In this document: piece by piece, positions 9,830 to 19,859 of the stretch | Layout: each line of letters opens with the position of its first letter | How positions within the stretch are numbered: the first letter of the stretch is position 1 | Origin: Symbiodinium natans | Taxonomy: Eukaryota > Sar > Dinophyceae > Suessiales > Symbiodiniaceae | Direction of reading: 5' to 3' | DNA length: 64,000 bases | Assembly (NCBI GenBank): GCA_905221605.1 | Contig: CAJNDS010002378.1 | Location: 221,001-285,000 of the forward strand | Made by a program: the position numbers and the translations under genes | The notes under the pieces: generated by a model | Told to the model about the DNA's origin: nothing | Database searches by the model: none | The model's input: only the letters and a program-made list of their open reading frames with translations

Positions 9830-12800
9830 AGCATGGGCCAGCTTGAGCAGTTCGTATCAGACAAGTACGCGCGATCGTAGGTGGTAGCTTGAAGCAACTT
9901 GAAGCACACCGGAGGACCATCGAGGCACGATCTATCATGAGGCAGGATGTAGCATCTTGCTTCCGCCTTTGTAACAAAGTCCAGTTTACGCCGCTTTGAG
10001 AATGGGAAGATTCGAGGATCTACATGCAGCAGAGCCCAGCCTGTCCGAGACAGTGCTGTGCTGAGATGCCCTACCGTACGGCAGCGTACGACTCCTAAAG
10101 TTTCAGCTCTAAAGTTTGCCATCTTTTTGAGGCTATCGTTTTCGCAGATAATGTACTTTATCCTGGCGCTCCGTCTGGGACCCACCACTCTGACGCAAAG
10201 TCTTTATGTGTGGCAAGAGCGCACGTGCACACGAGGTTGTTCGTCAACTACATCGACGTTCAGGGATACGCCATCGAGATCCACGAGCTGAAGGCCATGT
10301 CGCCCCTCACCCCATTCTTTAGACTTGTGTGACGTTTTTTTCAAGCCTCCTTCACAGACCTAGCTCCTAGATGGTGGAACCTCACAAGCGTTTGCCAAAG
10401 AGAGCTGAAGTGGAAAGAATTTTGCAGCCATGAGAAATGAAGGCTAGGGCTCCGTGAACATTTCTGAGAGCGCACTGCCGTCTCTTCACTTCTGAACTTC
10501 TGAAAGGAGTTCAAGCGGCCAGACCTTGATGACTGGGCGCTGACCTTGGCCTCCTCGCTTTGGTTTTGAGAAAGCAACGCCCTTCGGCAACCTCGGTCTT
10601 GCTCTTGAGCAGAGGTGGTGATCTGCAGACCACCGCCCCCAGAGAAGCGCAAGGAGATGCCGGCGTCTCACACCTCCATGCACCTCCATACACCTCCATG
10701 CACGTCCATACACCTCCATGCATCTCCTGCAGACCTTGTGTGAAGCACAGTCGTGCGGTTTCCGAAGCCCAAGTGAGAGCTAAGCAAGGCCTGAATCGAC
10801 TCCGCCGGAGCTGCGGCGTTTGTCCGCCGAGGCCTCTACCGAGATACCTCTTTCGAACCTGAAAGGGGACGATTCAGGGGATGAAGACATGTAGGAACAT
10901 GTAGGGAGAGCCTGTCTAGCCAAGCCCAGTGTTCGAAACTGATCAACGCGGCAAGCCTTTGGCAGATGATGGCCGTGCCAAGTTGGAATTGCCTGGCAGC
11001 GGAACCCACAAACTGACTTCTCTGCGAGTTTTTTGTTCTTTCCAAAGCGCTCGGAAAGCACTCGGACCACGCAACGGACAGGCACCGGGATGGGCGGTTT
11101 CTCCCTCCTTGTCATCTGGGCCATGGTGAAAAGGGGGGGGGGTCTGATATAAGGTGTCCAGCACGCCGGGCCAATGAGCATCAAGCTTGGGGCCTCTCTT
11201 GCTGAAAAAGGCTCCGCGCATCTTGATCCTGTGGGCTTACAGGAAGAATGAGAAGAGCTTAGGGGGGCTGTCTTAGGTCCAAAGATTTGTTGACACCATC
11301 TCCGTTTGTCACATGGCCTCCTCCCCAACCCCATCCACAGCCTGCAATCCTTGACCAGCGTGCGCTTTTGCACGTGCACCTTGCCCTACCTTGCCCTACC
11401 TTGCCCTTGCTCCAGGTGGATGCCATCTCCTGGCGCAGTCAAGAGCAGCCCGGGCCTCGAGTTCTCGACTTCTCGGCTTCTCGTGACGGTCGCAAAGCGC
11501 GGGTCTACGCGGATCAAGGGCACTAGGTGTTGGCATGAGCTCATTAGCCAACCGGCGGCAGAAAGCTTGCGTTAGAGTTGTGCACCCGAGGAAGGTGGAC
11601 TGGGTCTCGTTCCAGCCCTGTCCTTGACACAAGCACCCGAGCATTTTCGAGCACAGTGCGGTTTTCCAGCATGTGATCTTGAGGTCCCAGAGTCTTGAGA
11701 GTCTTGCAGTTCTGGCTGGAGAAACGCGCCCAGGAATCGCTTGAAACCGGTTTTCTACGCTTGGAAAGATGAGCGCGGGCTCTGAGCCAGCTGGTTCCTG
11801 CCTAAAGCTGAACCCAAAGTCGCTGGCCAGATTCGGAAAAGCGATCTCGCGCAAGCCCCACGCGAAGAAAAATGTGAGAGGTGATGGGGGGCATGGGCTC
11901 TTCATCTCATCAATGGCAGAGCATGTTCAGTGCCCCATCAGCTTTCACTAGGGCACTATCTGTAGTTGTAGCTGGGTCAGATTGAGTGGCACAATGGCGG
12001 CATGAATGGACAGGCTCTCCCTCGAAGCTTTGCAACGCGGAGGGCCCGGGTCTCACGACGTGACAAGGGAAAGGATACAGCCTGGCCTCTCTCTCATTTT
12101 ACTCTTGACAACGTCCACACAAAACTGGCAAAGACAAACGTTTTTTCCCCACAAGGTGTGGCTCTGCTCGCCACTGCCACAGCTGCTGACAGTGCACATG
12201 AAGAGGTGCCGATGATGCGGAGAGAGTGCGCGTGCCGGAGTGGCTTTTGTGATTGCAGCTATCGGGCTTCCCGTGCGTGCGCTGCTGAGTTCGTGCCTTG
12301 AAAGGTTCCGGCGCAATGGGGCGAAGTTCGAGAAGAACGACAAGCATGTGACTTTGCAGAGGGCCCATTGCTTCCAGAGACGCCCTCTGTATTTGCAACC
12401 CCCCCGGTTCGCAAGATTCCACCCTCCCCGACGGGCCCTAACTGCTGGTGTTGCTCGCAAGGTTGTAGAGAGCCACAAGTATGAATTGCTCTGCAGTGTG
12501 GCCCTGCTTTCACTGCTCTTCAAGCAGAGCCTTGTTTTGAAGTTCAGGCCAGCAGTCCTCGATCTGAGCGAGTTCCTTCTGACAGAGGAGATGGGGCCGA
12601 GATGGGGAGACATGCGCAGCCGAGTGCTGCATCTGCATCTCGCGCAACACGTTGCAAAAGATCCTATCAAGTCCCTGAACCGCACTTAGAATGTCAAGTG
12701 TTGAAGCAACGGAACAGCTGCAAGAGCAAGTTCCAACAAGGCAACGCTTGAGGCACTGCGCCTGCAGGAGACCTGCAAACGGCTGCGGCCTTCTCTGGCC

Positions 12801-13815
12801 TCCGATTGCAAGGAGAGCCTCCGTCCATCGCACAGTGAACAATTCTCCGTGGAGAGTTGCTTGCGGCTAGGAGTTGAGATGCGCGTCCGAAGGGTGCTCG
12901 CAATTCGAGGAGCGCACTGCAACTTTCAGCATGAAGGGAATGTCGCCCTGCTTGCTGCCAGATCTATGGTATCTGCGTCCACCAGGGTGCCACACTGCAG
13001 CTGGGACCCGAGATGCAGAGCTTGCTGCGCCACATGTCACCTGAGAGCTCATCACAGATCTGAAGATCTGAAGCGAAGCCATTGGCATGAAGATCCGTGT
13101 CGGGTTGAGCCTGGTGTCGTGTGAAGGTCAGGGCACTACATTGCGCTCGGAGCACAGGATCTCTGCTGTCAAGCGCAGAGAGGACTGTCGGTGCGAGTGA
13201 TCGAGGTTCATCAATGTGGGCCCGTCGCTTGAAGAGGAGGAGATCTGTGTTCGACACATGAGAGTTGCCTTTTGACCGGTGAAACGTCGTGAAACTCTGA
13301 AACTTTCTTTCTGTTGCCGGTGCCTGCAGAAGTGGTATGGTGCCAGCGACACTCACGTCTGGAGTTGCTCCAGGAAGGAAGTCTTGGAGGCTTGTGCAGC
13401 AAAGGGGGGGGGGGGACAGAGTGGAATTTTAAAGGCAGTTTTCCTGTCATGTTCGCATGGTGTGCCATAGGCGGAGGCCTACGTCGCATTCTATCGATTG
13501 ATAGAGGCCCAGCTGTGCGAATCCTTTCCGGCACTTCGTGATCCTTCGTACCTATTGCTGATGCAAGGCCGAGGCCGACGAGGCCGACGGGACGAGAAGG
13601 CTGAGACAAAAGAAGAAGAAGGAGGAGCCTTGCCACAACAGCGATTTGCTTCCTGCTTCGGGCAGAACTTAGGGATCTTCACAGCATCCTATTGGCATAT
13701 GCCCAGTACGAGCCCTTAGATTCGGGGCGTGACACACTTCGAGAGCCTGCCACTACTTCTGAGGTCTGCGCACCACTACTGATTTCATGAGGCAACCTAC
13801 AACACACCCCCCGTA
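9830..13815. other. No recognised gene; a few coding-like pieces
   Basis: Open frames occur on both strands without family motifs; the longest are 12053-12685 minus and 12240-12689 plus, which overlap each other. A piece at about 10229-10310 reads IDVQGYAIEIHELKAMSP and looks protein-like but is not recognised. Other content: a G run at 11130-11140, three copies of CCTTGCCCTA at 11381-11405, a G run at 13406-13416, and the 20-bp sequence GAAACGTCGTGAAACTCTGA at 13282, which recurs near 37.69 kb with one change. Confidence 0.4.
10671..10726. repeat. 10-bp tandem repeat, five to six copies
   Basis: The unit CACCTCCATG, alternating with CACCTCCATA and one CACGTCCATA, is repeated in tandem. It creates Met/Gly/Trp-rich apparent frames on the minus strand (10486-10723) that I discard. 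Confidence 0.85.
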
Positions 13816-13819
13816 TCAG

Positions 13820-13948
13820 GAGGTCGAAGTGGTTGAGGAGAGCGCCCATCCTGACATCGAAGGCGATTCAGCTGCCGAAGAGGCGCAGATCAAGAGCCGA
13901 TCTTTCGTGTTACAATTCTTGGGGGGGCTCTTGGAGAGAATCCTAAAG
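13820..13948 (+). CDS. Unrecognised exon, 43 codons
   Basis: A TATCAG acceptor is followed by an in-phase frame of 129 bp that stops at an AAG|GTAACG donor. The protein is acidic at first (EVEVVEESAHPDIEGD), then reads AEEAQIKSRSFVLQFLGGLL. Clean splice-like ends, a length divisible by three and a protein-like composition support a real internal exon. I do not recognise the family and see no linked exon nearby. Confidence 0.4.
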
Positions 13949-13954
13949 GTAACG

Positions 13955-15590
13955 CAGCATCCTGGTAATCGAGGGAGATGGCGGAAGTTGTCTTTATGAG
14001 ATGGATAAAGAACAGGGGGCGGGTCTTTTGCCCCGTTAGTCATAACATTATTCGCGCACGCATGAATAGAAGTATTTTAGGCTCACGATTGTATTGTCAT
14101 TAATTATTAACGGCACTTTTGACCCTTGTCTTTTTTCCTTTTCGTTCGATATTGAATGACTTTACGCGTTTCCTTGCAAGTCAAGTTAATATGGAACGCA
14201 GGAAAGAAACAAGGAGCAGATTTCATGGGAAGGAGAGTTTACCCTTAGAAGCGATCCGTGAGCTGGGCTAATAGAGCCCAGTTCTATCGAGATATTCTGA
14301 AATGAGCGAGCTGATCTGGGACCACTTTCGGCGTACATCATCGGGATCATTTTTCGTAGATCGGTTTCCGAACATTCCAGAAGCCTCGGGTCAGTTTTGA
14401 TTCTTTTGGCTATGATGAACGGCCCTGAACAAGCTTCGGAATAACTTGCGGCCGCACCGGAGGGCATGCAGGTGTACGGTGAGAAGACCAATCGGCGTTT
14501 AGACGAGTTGATTGCCAGGATGGTGTCGACAGTGACTACGTGGACAAAATCTGAAGTCCTGGCAGCGCGCCGCAAAACAATTGCCATCAACTGCCTCTAC
14601 TTCAAGCAGTACCTGACCCTGGCATGTGCATCATGTACACGTGCCCTCCTCCTGAACAGTCTGCTCCAGTGTGCCTTGTTGAAGAACGCCCCGCAAGGCT
14701 CAACAAGTCAGACGGAAAAGACAACTTGAGCGCAGGTAACTTGTAAAATCTCCTCCTTAAGCATCAGTAGCTGATAGCCAGTGTTACTCGTGTCGTGGGG
14801 AAGGACGTTCTGCCCTAAATGGTGGCAAGAAGAACCCTGATTCTCGGAGCCATGGCAAGCCGATGCGTCCCAGTCGGAGCCGACCATGTCTTGGGCTGAG
14901 CCGGAATCGCCGCATGCCGCGCGGTTGGGGCAATGACTCTTGACAGGGGCATGTCAGGGAGCCGAGCGCGCAGAAGCTTAGTGGCCAGTCGAGCCCGATG
15001 TGCCACCTGGAAGCCACCAGACACTGGGACGGAGGAAGCGACAGCTTTGAGTGCGTATTTGGACGAGAACAGGGATCCGCCAGCAGCACTCATCCTCACT
15101 GACGATGTGCGCAATATCCAGGAAGACCTCGACCCACAGAGCTGTTCACAACCCCGTTGTGGGGCAATGCCGCCGTGGTCGAGGCTCGACCAACGGTCGC
15201 CTGCGCCCGTGCCGGTGTCTCCAGTGCCTCCACAAACAGGCGAGACTTCTGCGTCACTAGGGATTCGGTCCTTGTACCTCTGCATTCTTCTCCATGTCCT
15301 TGCGAGGAGAAGCTCCCAGGAATCTGCATCATACTGCGCTGCAAACTCTGCCGAACCTGAGATGACAACAGATCGTTTTCCAGTGCTGAGTGCTGTGCCT
15401 CACGCAAAAGAGCAGCAGTAGCGGCCTTGGCTCAACTCCAAGGCCCAGTGCCACGGATGTGAGCGATGTTTGCGGTGAGGAGCTGCAAGAGCTGGGAGAA
15501 GATGTTTGAAGTGCTCTCCATGTAAATGTAAACGTTAAAAACCCTAGTTGGGATGTGCGCATGTTCATGGCATCTGCTTCTTCGGTCTCA
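13955..15590. other. No recognised gene; AT-rich at the start
   Basis: The first 500 bp are markedly AT-rich (for example 14045-14200). Open frames on both strands (14186-14590 minus, 14466-14729 plus, 14933-15421 plus) carry no motif I know. A protein-like piece, AALILTDDVRNIQEDL, lies at about 15085-15130 and may be an exon. Confidence 0.35.
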
Positions 15591-15591
15591 G

Positions 15592-15855
15592 GAGAGCATG
15601 GAGCAGAATCCGCAGCGCATCCGCGAGGTGATGATGCAGGTCATGATGGGAAAACACCCGGAGAACGCCCGCTGGTCTCAAGACGAGTTATCGGACATGT
15701 GAAAGCCCTGTCCGCAGGTGTTCGCGTGGATGGAGGACGACCATGCCGGCACTACTTGTGGTCGCAGCCGGAAGGTCGCTTATAAGGAGGGCCTCAACAC
15801 CTGGCAAAGGCTCTGCACGAAGGCACACGCCTTGGGATTGCTCCAACTCGCTAGC
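15592..15855 (+). CDS. Unrecognised coding-like stretch, interrupted
   Basis: After a GTCTCAG acceptor the frame reads ESMEQNPQRIREVMMQVMMG, then KHPENARWSQDELSDM, and stops at 15700-15702. From about 15718 another frame reads QVFAWMEDDHAGTTC, then YKEGLNTWQRLCTKAHALG. Both have the Met/Glu/Gln-rich look of real protein and would join if a short stretch around 15697-15717 were removed, but that is too short for a normal intron. It may be two exons with unusual borders or a decayed gene. The family is unknown. Confidence 0.35.
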
Positions 15856-15859
15856 ATGG

Positions 15860-16420
15860 TCAGGGTATGGCCCTCGGCGTAGGTTCGGGCAGGCTGTGTG
15901 TACACCATACGCCCGAAGATGCCCTCAAGAGGCAGTGCACCAAGTGCATCCTGGACTGAGCAGCCAGCGGCGTCGTGGCAATGCCGTACCCGGCGCAGCC
16001 CGGGATGCAGTCTTCGCCGTCTTGAGGGAGCTGTTCCCAGAGCATCGCTTCGAGCAGCGTGAAGTCCGGGTGGAGGTTGCCAGACCTTTGCAGACCGATG
16101 CAGAGTTCAGGTTTCCGCGCCTAGAGGCTTCCATATGCGGCCGTGGCTCACCTCTGAGCCAGTGCTGTGATACCACGGTCCTCACTTTCTTCGACGTCGT
16201 CTGTGGGGTCTGCGTCATCTGCCTCAAGTCAACCTGCGCCTCGGGGCATTGCTCGGCACACGCCTTGTTAAGTGCAATGCTGCAATGCTTGTTTTGGAAT
16301 GGGCTCTGCCTTGGGCTTTGATCGCCTTAGGCGCCGCTCCGGCTTTGCAGTTGAGCCCGCTCACCGAGTCTTCGCGCACGAAGATCTGGGGAGCCTGGAG
16401 CCTTGGCTCAAGACACTCGC
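15860..16420. other. No recognised gene
   Basis: An open frame continues on the plus strand to 16321, and a 188-codon frame lies on the minus strand from 16790, but neither shows a motif. Near 16403 the bases TTGGCTCAAG match the last ten of the dinoflagellate spliced leader, which is probably chance. Confidence 0.4.
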
Positions 16421-16422
16421 AA

Positions 16423-16576
16423 TGAGAACATCCCCACCCCACCGACTCTGGGACTCCAGGGACTCCAGGTGGGCACTCCAGGGACTCTCTGGGGATACTC
16501 TGGGGTGGGATACGGGTGATGGGCGAGGAGTAGACCGGGCGAGGAGGAGGGTTTAGTTTCAAATCTAGCAATCCCA
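16423..16576 (-). repeat. Dispersed repeat family A, copy 1 (reverse orientation)
   Basis: Read on the minus strand this copy runs: TTGCTAGATTTGAAACT, then TCCTCGCCCGGTCTACTCCT, then a run of ACTCCCTGGAGT-like palindromes, then GGTGGGGATGTT. The same blocks in the same order occur on the plus strand at 40.52-40.77 kb, and the last two blocks at 57.73-57.92 kb. The palindromic core could form hairpins. The element has no open frame, so I read it as a non-autonomous repeat or minisatellite-bearing element. Confidence 0.75.
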
Positions 16577-16635
16577 GTTGTACTGAGGATCTCGCTGAAT
16601 GGCGGAGTCTTGCCCAAGCACAGGCGCTGGGAAGA

Positions 16636-16698
16636 GATGCGAAGAGGAGCGAAAGAGGAGCGAAAGAGGAGCGAAAGAGGAGCGAAAGAGGAGCGAAG
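16636..16698. repeat. 11-bp tandem repeat AGCGAAAGAGG, about five copies
   Basis: Five near-perfect copies of an 11-bp purine-rich unit occur in tandem. They produce a Ser/Phe/Leu-rich apparent frame on the minus strand (16224-16962), which I discard. Confidence 0.85.
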
Positions 16699-16802
16699 AA
16701 GAGGGAAGACCTGGCCCTGCTGCAGGCCGCCCCGCCCGGCCAGGACAAGGTTCTTCCCTGCACCACAGGCACGGGATACCCCGTGAGCATCTGTGAGCGC
16801 TC

Positions 16803-16838
16803 TGAGCCCTATGAGCCCTATGAGCCCTATGAGCCCTG
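16803..16838. repeat. 9-bp tandem repeat GAGCCCTAT, four copies
   Basis: Four copies of GAGCCCTAT occur in tandem, the last one altered to GAGCCCTGA. A short array with no known function. Confidence 0.85.
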
Positions 16839-16849
16839 AACTCCTCCAA

Positions 16850-18140
16850 AAAATGAACCTGATGGAATTTGGAGGATGGCTGGATCCCGCGCGCATGGAA
16901 AATGGCCTTGCTGGCCGAGGAGGCCAGTTACAGATGGCCAGTCCACTGTGCTGCTTCTCCAAATGTACACACGTCAGGTCCCCGTGTGCACGCCTAGAGG
17001 GCCTAAGCCCTGCTCTTGCACAATCTGAAGCTGGGCTTTGTGGAGAGTCAGGCGAGCCAGCGCAAACTGCACGTGGATGTGGAGCTCAGCTCCTTGGCAT
17101 CTGAAGTGGCCAAAGTGCCAAAGTGCAAGGCTCTTTGCTTGTGGTGGCAGGACAGCCGAACCTTACCCTGGATTCTGATAGGCCAGGCCTGCTTCGCTGC
17201 CAGGGGTTCTTGCGTTTGTTTGTCGGGGATGTGGCAGCGTAGCGAACAGTGACAATTCTAAAAAGGTCGATTCAGAAACTGGCTGCGATTCGAGCACTGC
17301 GGTTCAAGGGTGCGCGTTTCAAGCGCAAGCACCGGGACGGTTCGAGCAATGATAAAACCCGAAAACACCCAAAAGGCAGCACCCAAAACCTGCATTCTGT
17401 GCGTGTAACAAAAACAAGACCTCACCTTGTGTCTAACAGGAGTCTCTTCACTCAGGGGCGTGTTGCCAGGTTAGGGTTTGGGGTTGAGGTTTGAGGTTTC
17501 GGGTACTGAGCAATCACAAGCCGCGAATCAATACACTGTTACGGGAATCCCATGCCCTGTGCATGATACATCGCTGTGCTGCGCGCCTGACATTGGGCTG
17601 CCAGGAGCTTCGATGGCTCGGAGCCTTGCGAAGATTCCGACGGACCTGTGGAGGTTGCGTGCTTGGGAGTTTGTACAATTCTGTACATGGTCCAAAAGTT
17701 ACAATGGGGCTTGTGCTTCAGCCATCTGGCCTGGGGCGTTTCAACTCCCGCACCCAAGGCAATCGACTTGGAAGCAAGCCAAGAAGTGCAAGGGGTCGAG
17801 GAAGCTGGCAATACTGCGACAGGCGGCTGAAGTGCAGGGGGGCGACACAGCTTAAGGGGCAAAAGCAAATCGGATGCGAAAGGTATGCCGTGCGGAGACG
17901 TGGCCGTATTTGGCGCTTCGGAGCAGCGGTCCATCTCGCGGTCCATCTCTCCACAGCCTGCTTTGCACAGGCCCGTGGCTTCAGTGTGTGAGGCTTCTGC
18001 GAGGCCTCTGTGAGGCCACAATCTCTGATTGCCCTGACAGGCCCGATTCCTGGCGTGCTCGGCCGGTTACCGACGGACAAGCCTCGCTGCTCAAATCGAA
18101 GCTAGAGGACAGGAGGAGTTTCAGCATTCAAGGCTTGGTT
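16850..18140. other. No recognised gene; one coding-like piece
   Basis: At about 17015-17110 a frame reads LKLGFVESQASQRKLHVDVE, then LSSLASEVAKVP, which looks protein-like but is unrecognised. At 17470-17515 there is a degenerate run of GGGTTTGGGG/GAGGTTTGAGG units resembling telomere-type sequence. The open frames at 17478-18021 on both strands overlap and carry no motif. Confidence 0.35.
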
Positions 18141-18146
18141 TGTACG

Positions 18147-18419
18147 ATGGATGCGCCACAGTGTGACAATAGAATCGAGCACCTGCCGATGACAGTGAGT
18201 TGCCAGGAGCTCTATCTGGAGCAGCGCTTTGGCCCTTTGCACTTGAGGGCTCAGGAAGTGCTCTATGAGTGCAAGCAGAGGAAGCCAGACAGGGACGCGG
18301 TGCAGTCGGAGGAGTTGTTCCATTTGACCAGTGAAGCTGATGACCCCGCTGTGCTGGATGCGCAAGCCGAGCGCAGGCCAGGAGGTGTCACCCATGAGGT
18401 TACTGCTGCAGTTCTGTGA
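18147..18419 (+). CDS. Unrecognised open frame, 90 codons
   Basis: It runs from the first internal ATG to a TGA and reads MDAPQCDNRIEHLP, then LYLEQRFGPLHLRAQEVLYE, then an acidic tail with DDPAVLDAQAE. The composition is protein-like, and the frame is open for about 180 bp upstream as well. A donor-like GTGAGT at about 18196 could end an exon. The opposite strand is also open (18102-18536 minus), which lowers confidence. The family is unknown. Confidence 0.3.
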   Translation: MDAPQCDNRIEHLPMTVSCQELYLEQRFGPLHLRAQEVLYECKQRKPDRDAVQSEELFHLTSEADDPAVLDAQAERRPGGVTHEVTAAVL

Positions 18420-18424
18420 AGTTC

Positions 18425-19640
18425 TGCGTAGCTGCCATGTTGTTTCTCCCTCGGTAAAATGCGGTGCACGTCTCCCGAGACCTCTGTGAGTACTCGGCAG
18501 GCTCGACAGGGCACCCTTGTAATTTGTGCAAATCAAAAGTCCCTTGCAAGGTTTAGCAGCTTTTCGTGCAGCTTCGGAGACGAACTTTTTCTAGAGACTT
18601 CAGAAGTCCCTGGGCTCTGAAATTATCCAAAAGAAACCTCCCCTACTGTGCGACTCCAGGGCTTCAGAGGCTCCAAGGGGCCTCTCAAGTCTCTGGCAGG
18701 CCTGCGACGGCACGGAGCGCGAACACACCGACAAGGTGCCCTGCCTTTGTAGAAGTGCTTACTGGTCATGGCGCTCAGTACATTTGCAGGCCGTACCGAA
18801 CGAGAGGGCAAAGCCTTAAAACCGAAGGGGCGAGCAACTAGAGCGGCCTTCGAAAGGGGGTAGCAGTTCAACTTTTCCACGAATCCTCAAACTCTCACAG
18901 CATTCTGAGCCTAAGAAAGAACAGACCATGAAAACCTAAAGCCGAATAGAGGTGGCTTGCTTGAAATTTCGACGGAATAGCCCGATTCCTGCTGAGCCTC
19001 AAGTGGAATGTTGGGCCCGGAATTTTGAACTTTCAGGGGGGCCTCCAGTGGGAGGCCTCCAGCGGGGGGAATCCGCAGGTCTTCGCCGGCCATGTCTCGA
19101 CCGTCGCTTGAATGCAAATGTTGAATGCAGCAAGAAATTGCACTTCTCTTGAAGCGATCTCTTGCGCTCTTTGCAAGGTCGTCTTCTCGCCCGCGATCTG
19201 CGGGACCAGGCCAGACAGTGACCAACTCACACCACTCAGTCTGAGTGAGCTAAGATCCACTAAGTGGCCTTCTGAGGCACGCTGGCAGGACGAAGCTTGC
19301 ATAGCTTGCCAAGGCCTCAATGTGAGCATCTTGAGGGATTGATGTGCAATCTCAGCCTTCCACCAAGGCGGAGTGGGGAGAATCCAGGCATCTCCTTGTT
19401 TGCGCGGTAAATGTTCTTGGTGGATTCGCACCAAAAAAAGATGCGGAAGCGTTCAGGTGTGACACAGGTGTGGAGTTTTGTGTGCCCTTGAGGCAAAGTT
19501 TTTGTTGATGCGGGTGTCGTCGCAGACCTAGCCATTGATGTCTGTACGCAGCCATTCGAGTCTTAGGCACTGAGGCTTGCAATCAGGCATTGTGGCCCTC
19601 GTTCCTTGTTCCTAGCCCAGGTCACAAGGACGATTTTCAG
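18425..19640. other. No recognised gene
   Basis: Short overlapping frames on both strands without motifs. At 19038-19075 there is a short doubled segment of GGGCCTCCAGTGGGAGGCCTCCAG type. Confidence 0.4.
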
Positions 19641-19644
19641 TTCA

Positions 19645-19858
19645 CCCGGGAGCCCTGCTTGCAACAGCTCAGCGTCTTCAAGCAGTCTCCATTGATGCAA
19701 ATATCTCGGAGATGCTTCATGCCTGCATGAGGCAGCAGCGACTTGGCCAGCGCTGGCGGGTGCTGCCGCCGAAACATGTCAGGCGCATCAAGACTGGCAA
19801 GTATACCTACTGCATCCGACTGCCAAACAGAGCTAAGATCTGGAAGACGTGTGTTTAG
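19645..19858 (+). CDS. Unrecognised coding-like stretch ending at a stop
   Basis: A frame without an initial ATG reads LATAQRLQAVSIDANISEML, then RQQRLGQRWRVLPPKHVRRI, then KTGKYTYCIRLPNRAKIWKT, and ends at TAG 19856-19858. The basic, aromatic composition looks like a real C-terminal exon. A TTTTCAG acceptor at about 19640 precedes it. I cannot name the family. Confidence 0.3.
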
Positions 19859-19859
19859 A

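Noticed and set aside
16401-16412. TTGGCTCAAG, matching the last ten bases of the dinoflagellate spliced leader
   Set aside because: The preceding bases (GAGCC) do not match the leader, and no processed gene follows; ten bases can match by chance.
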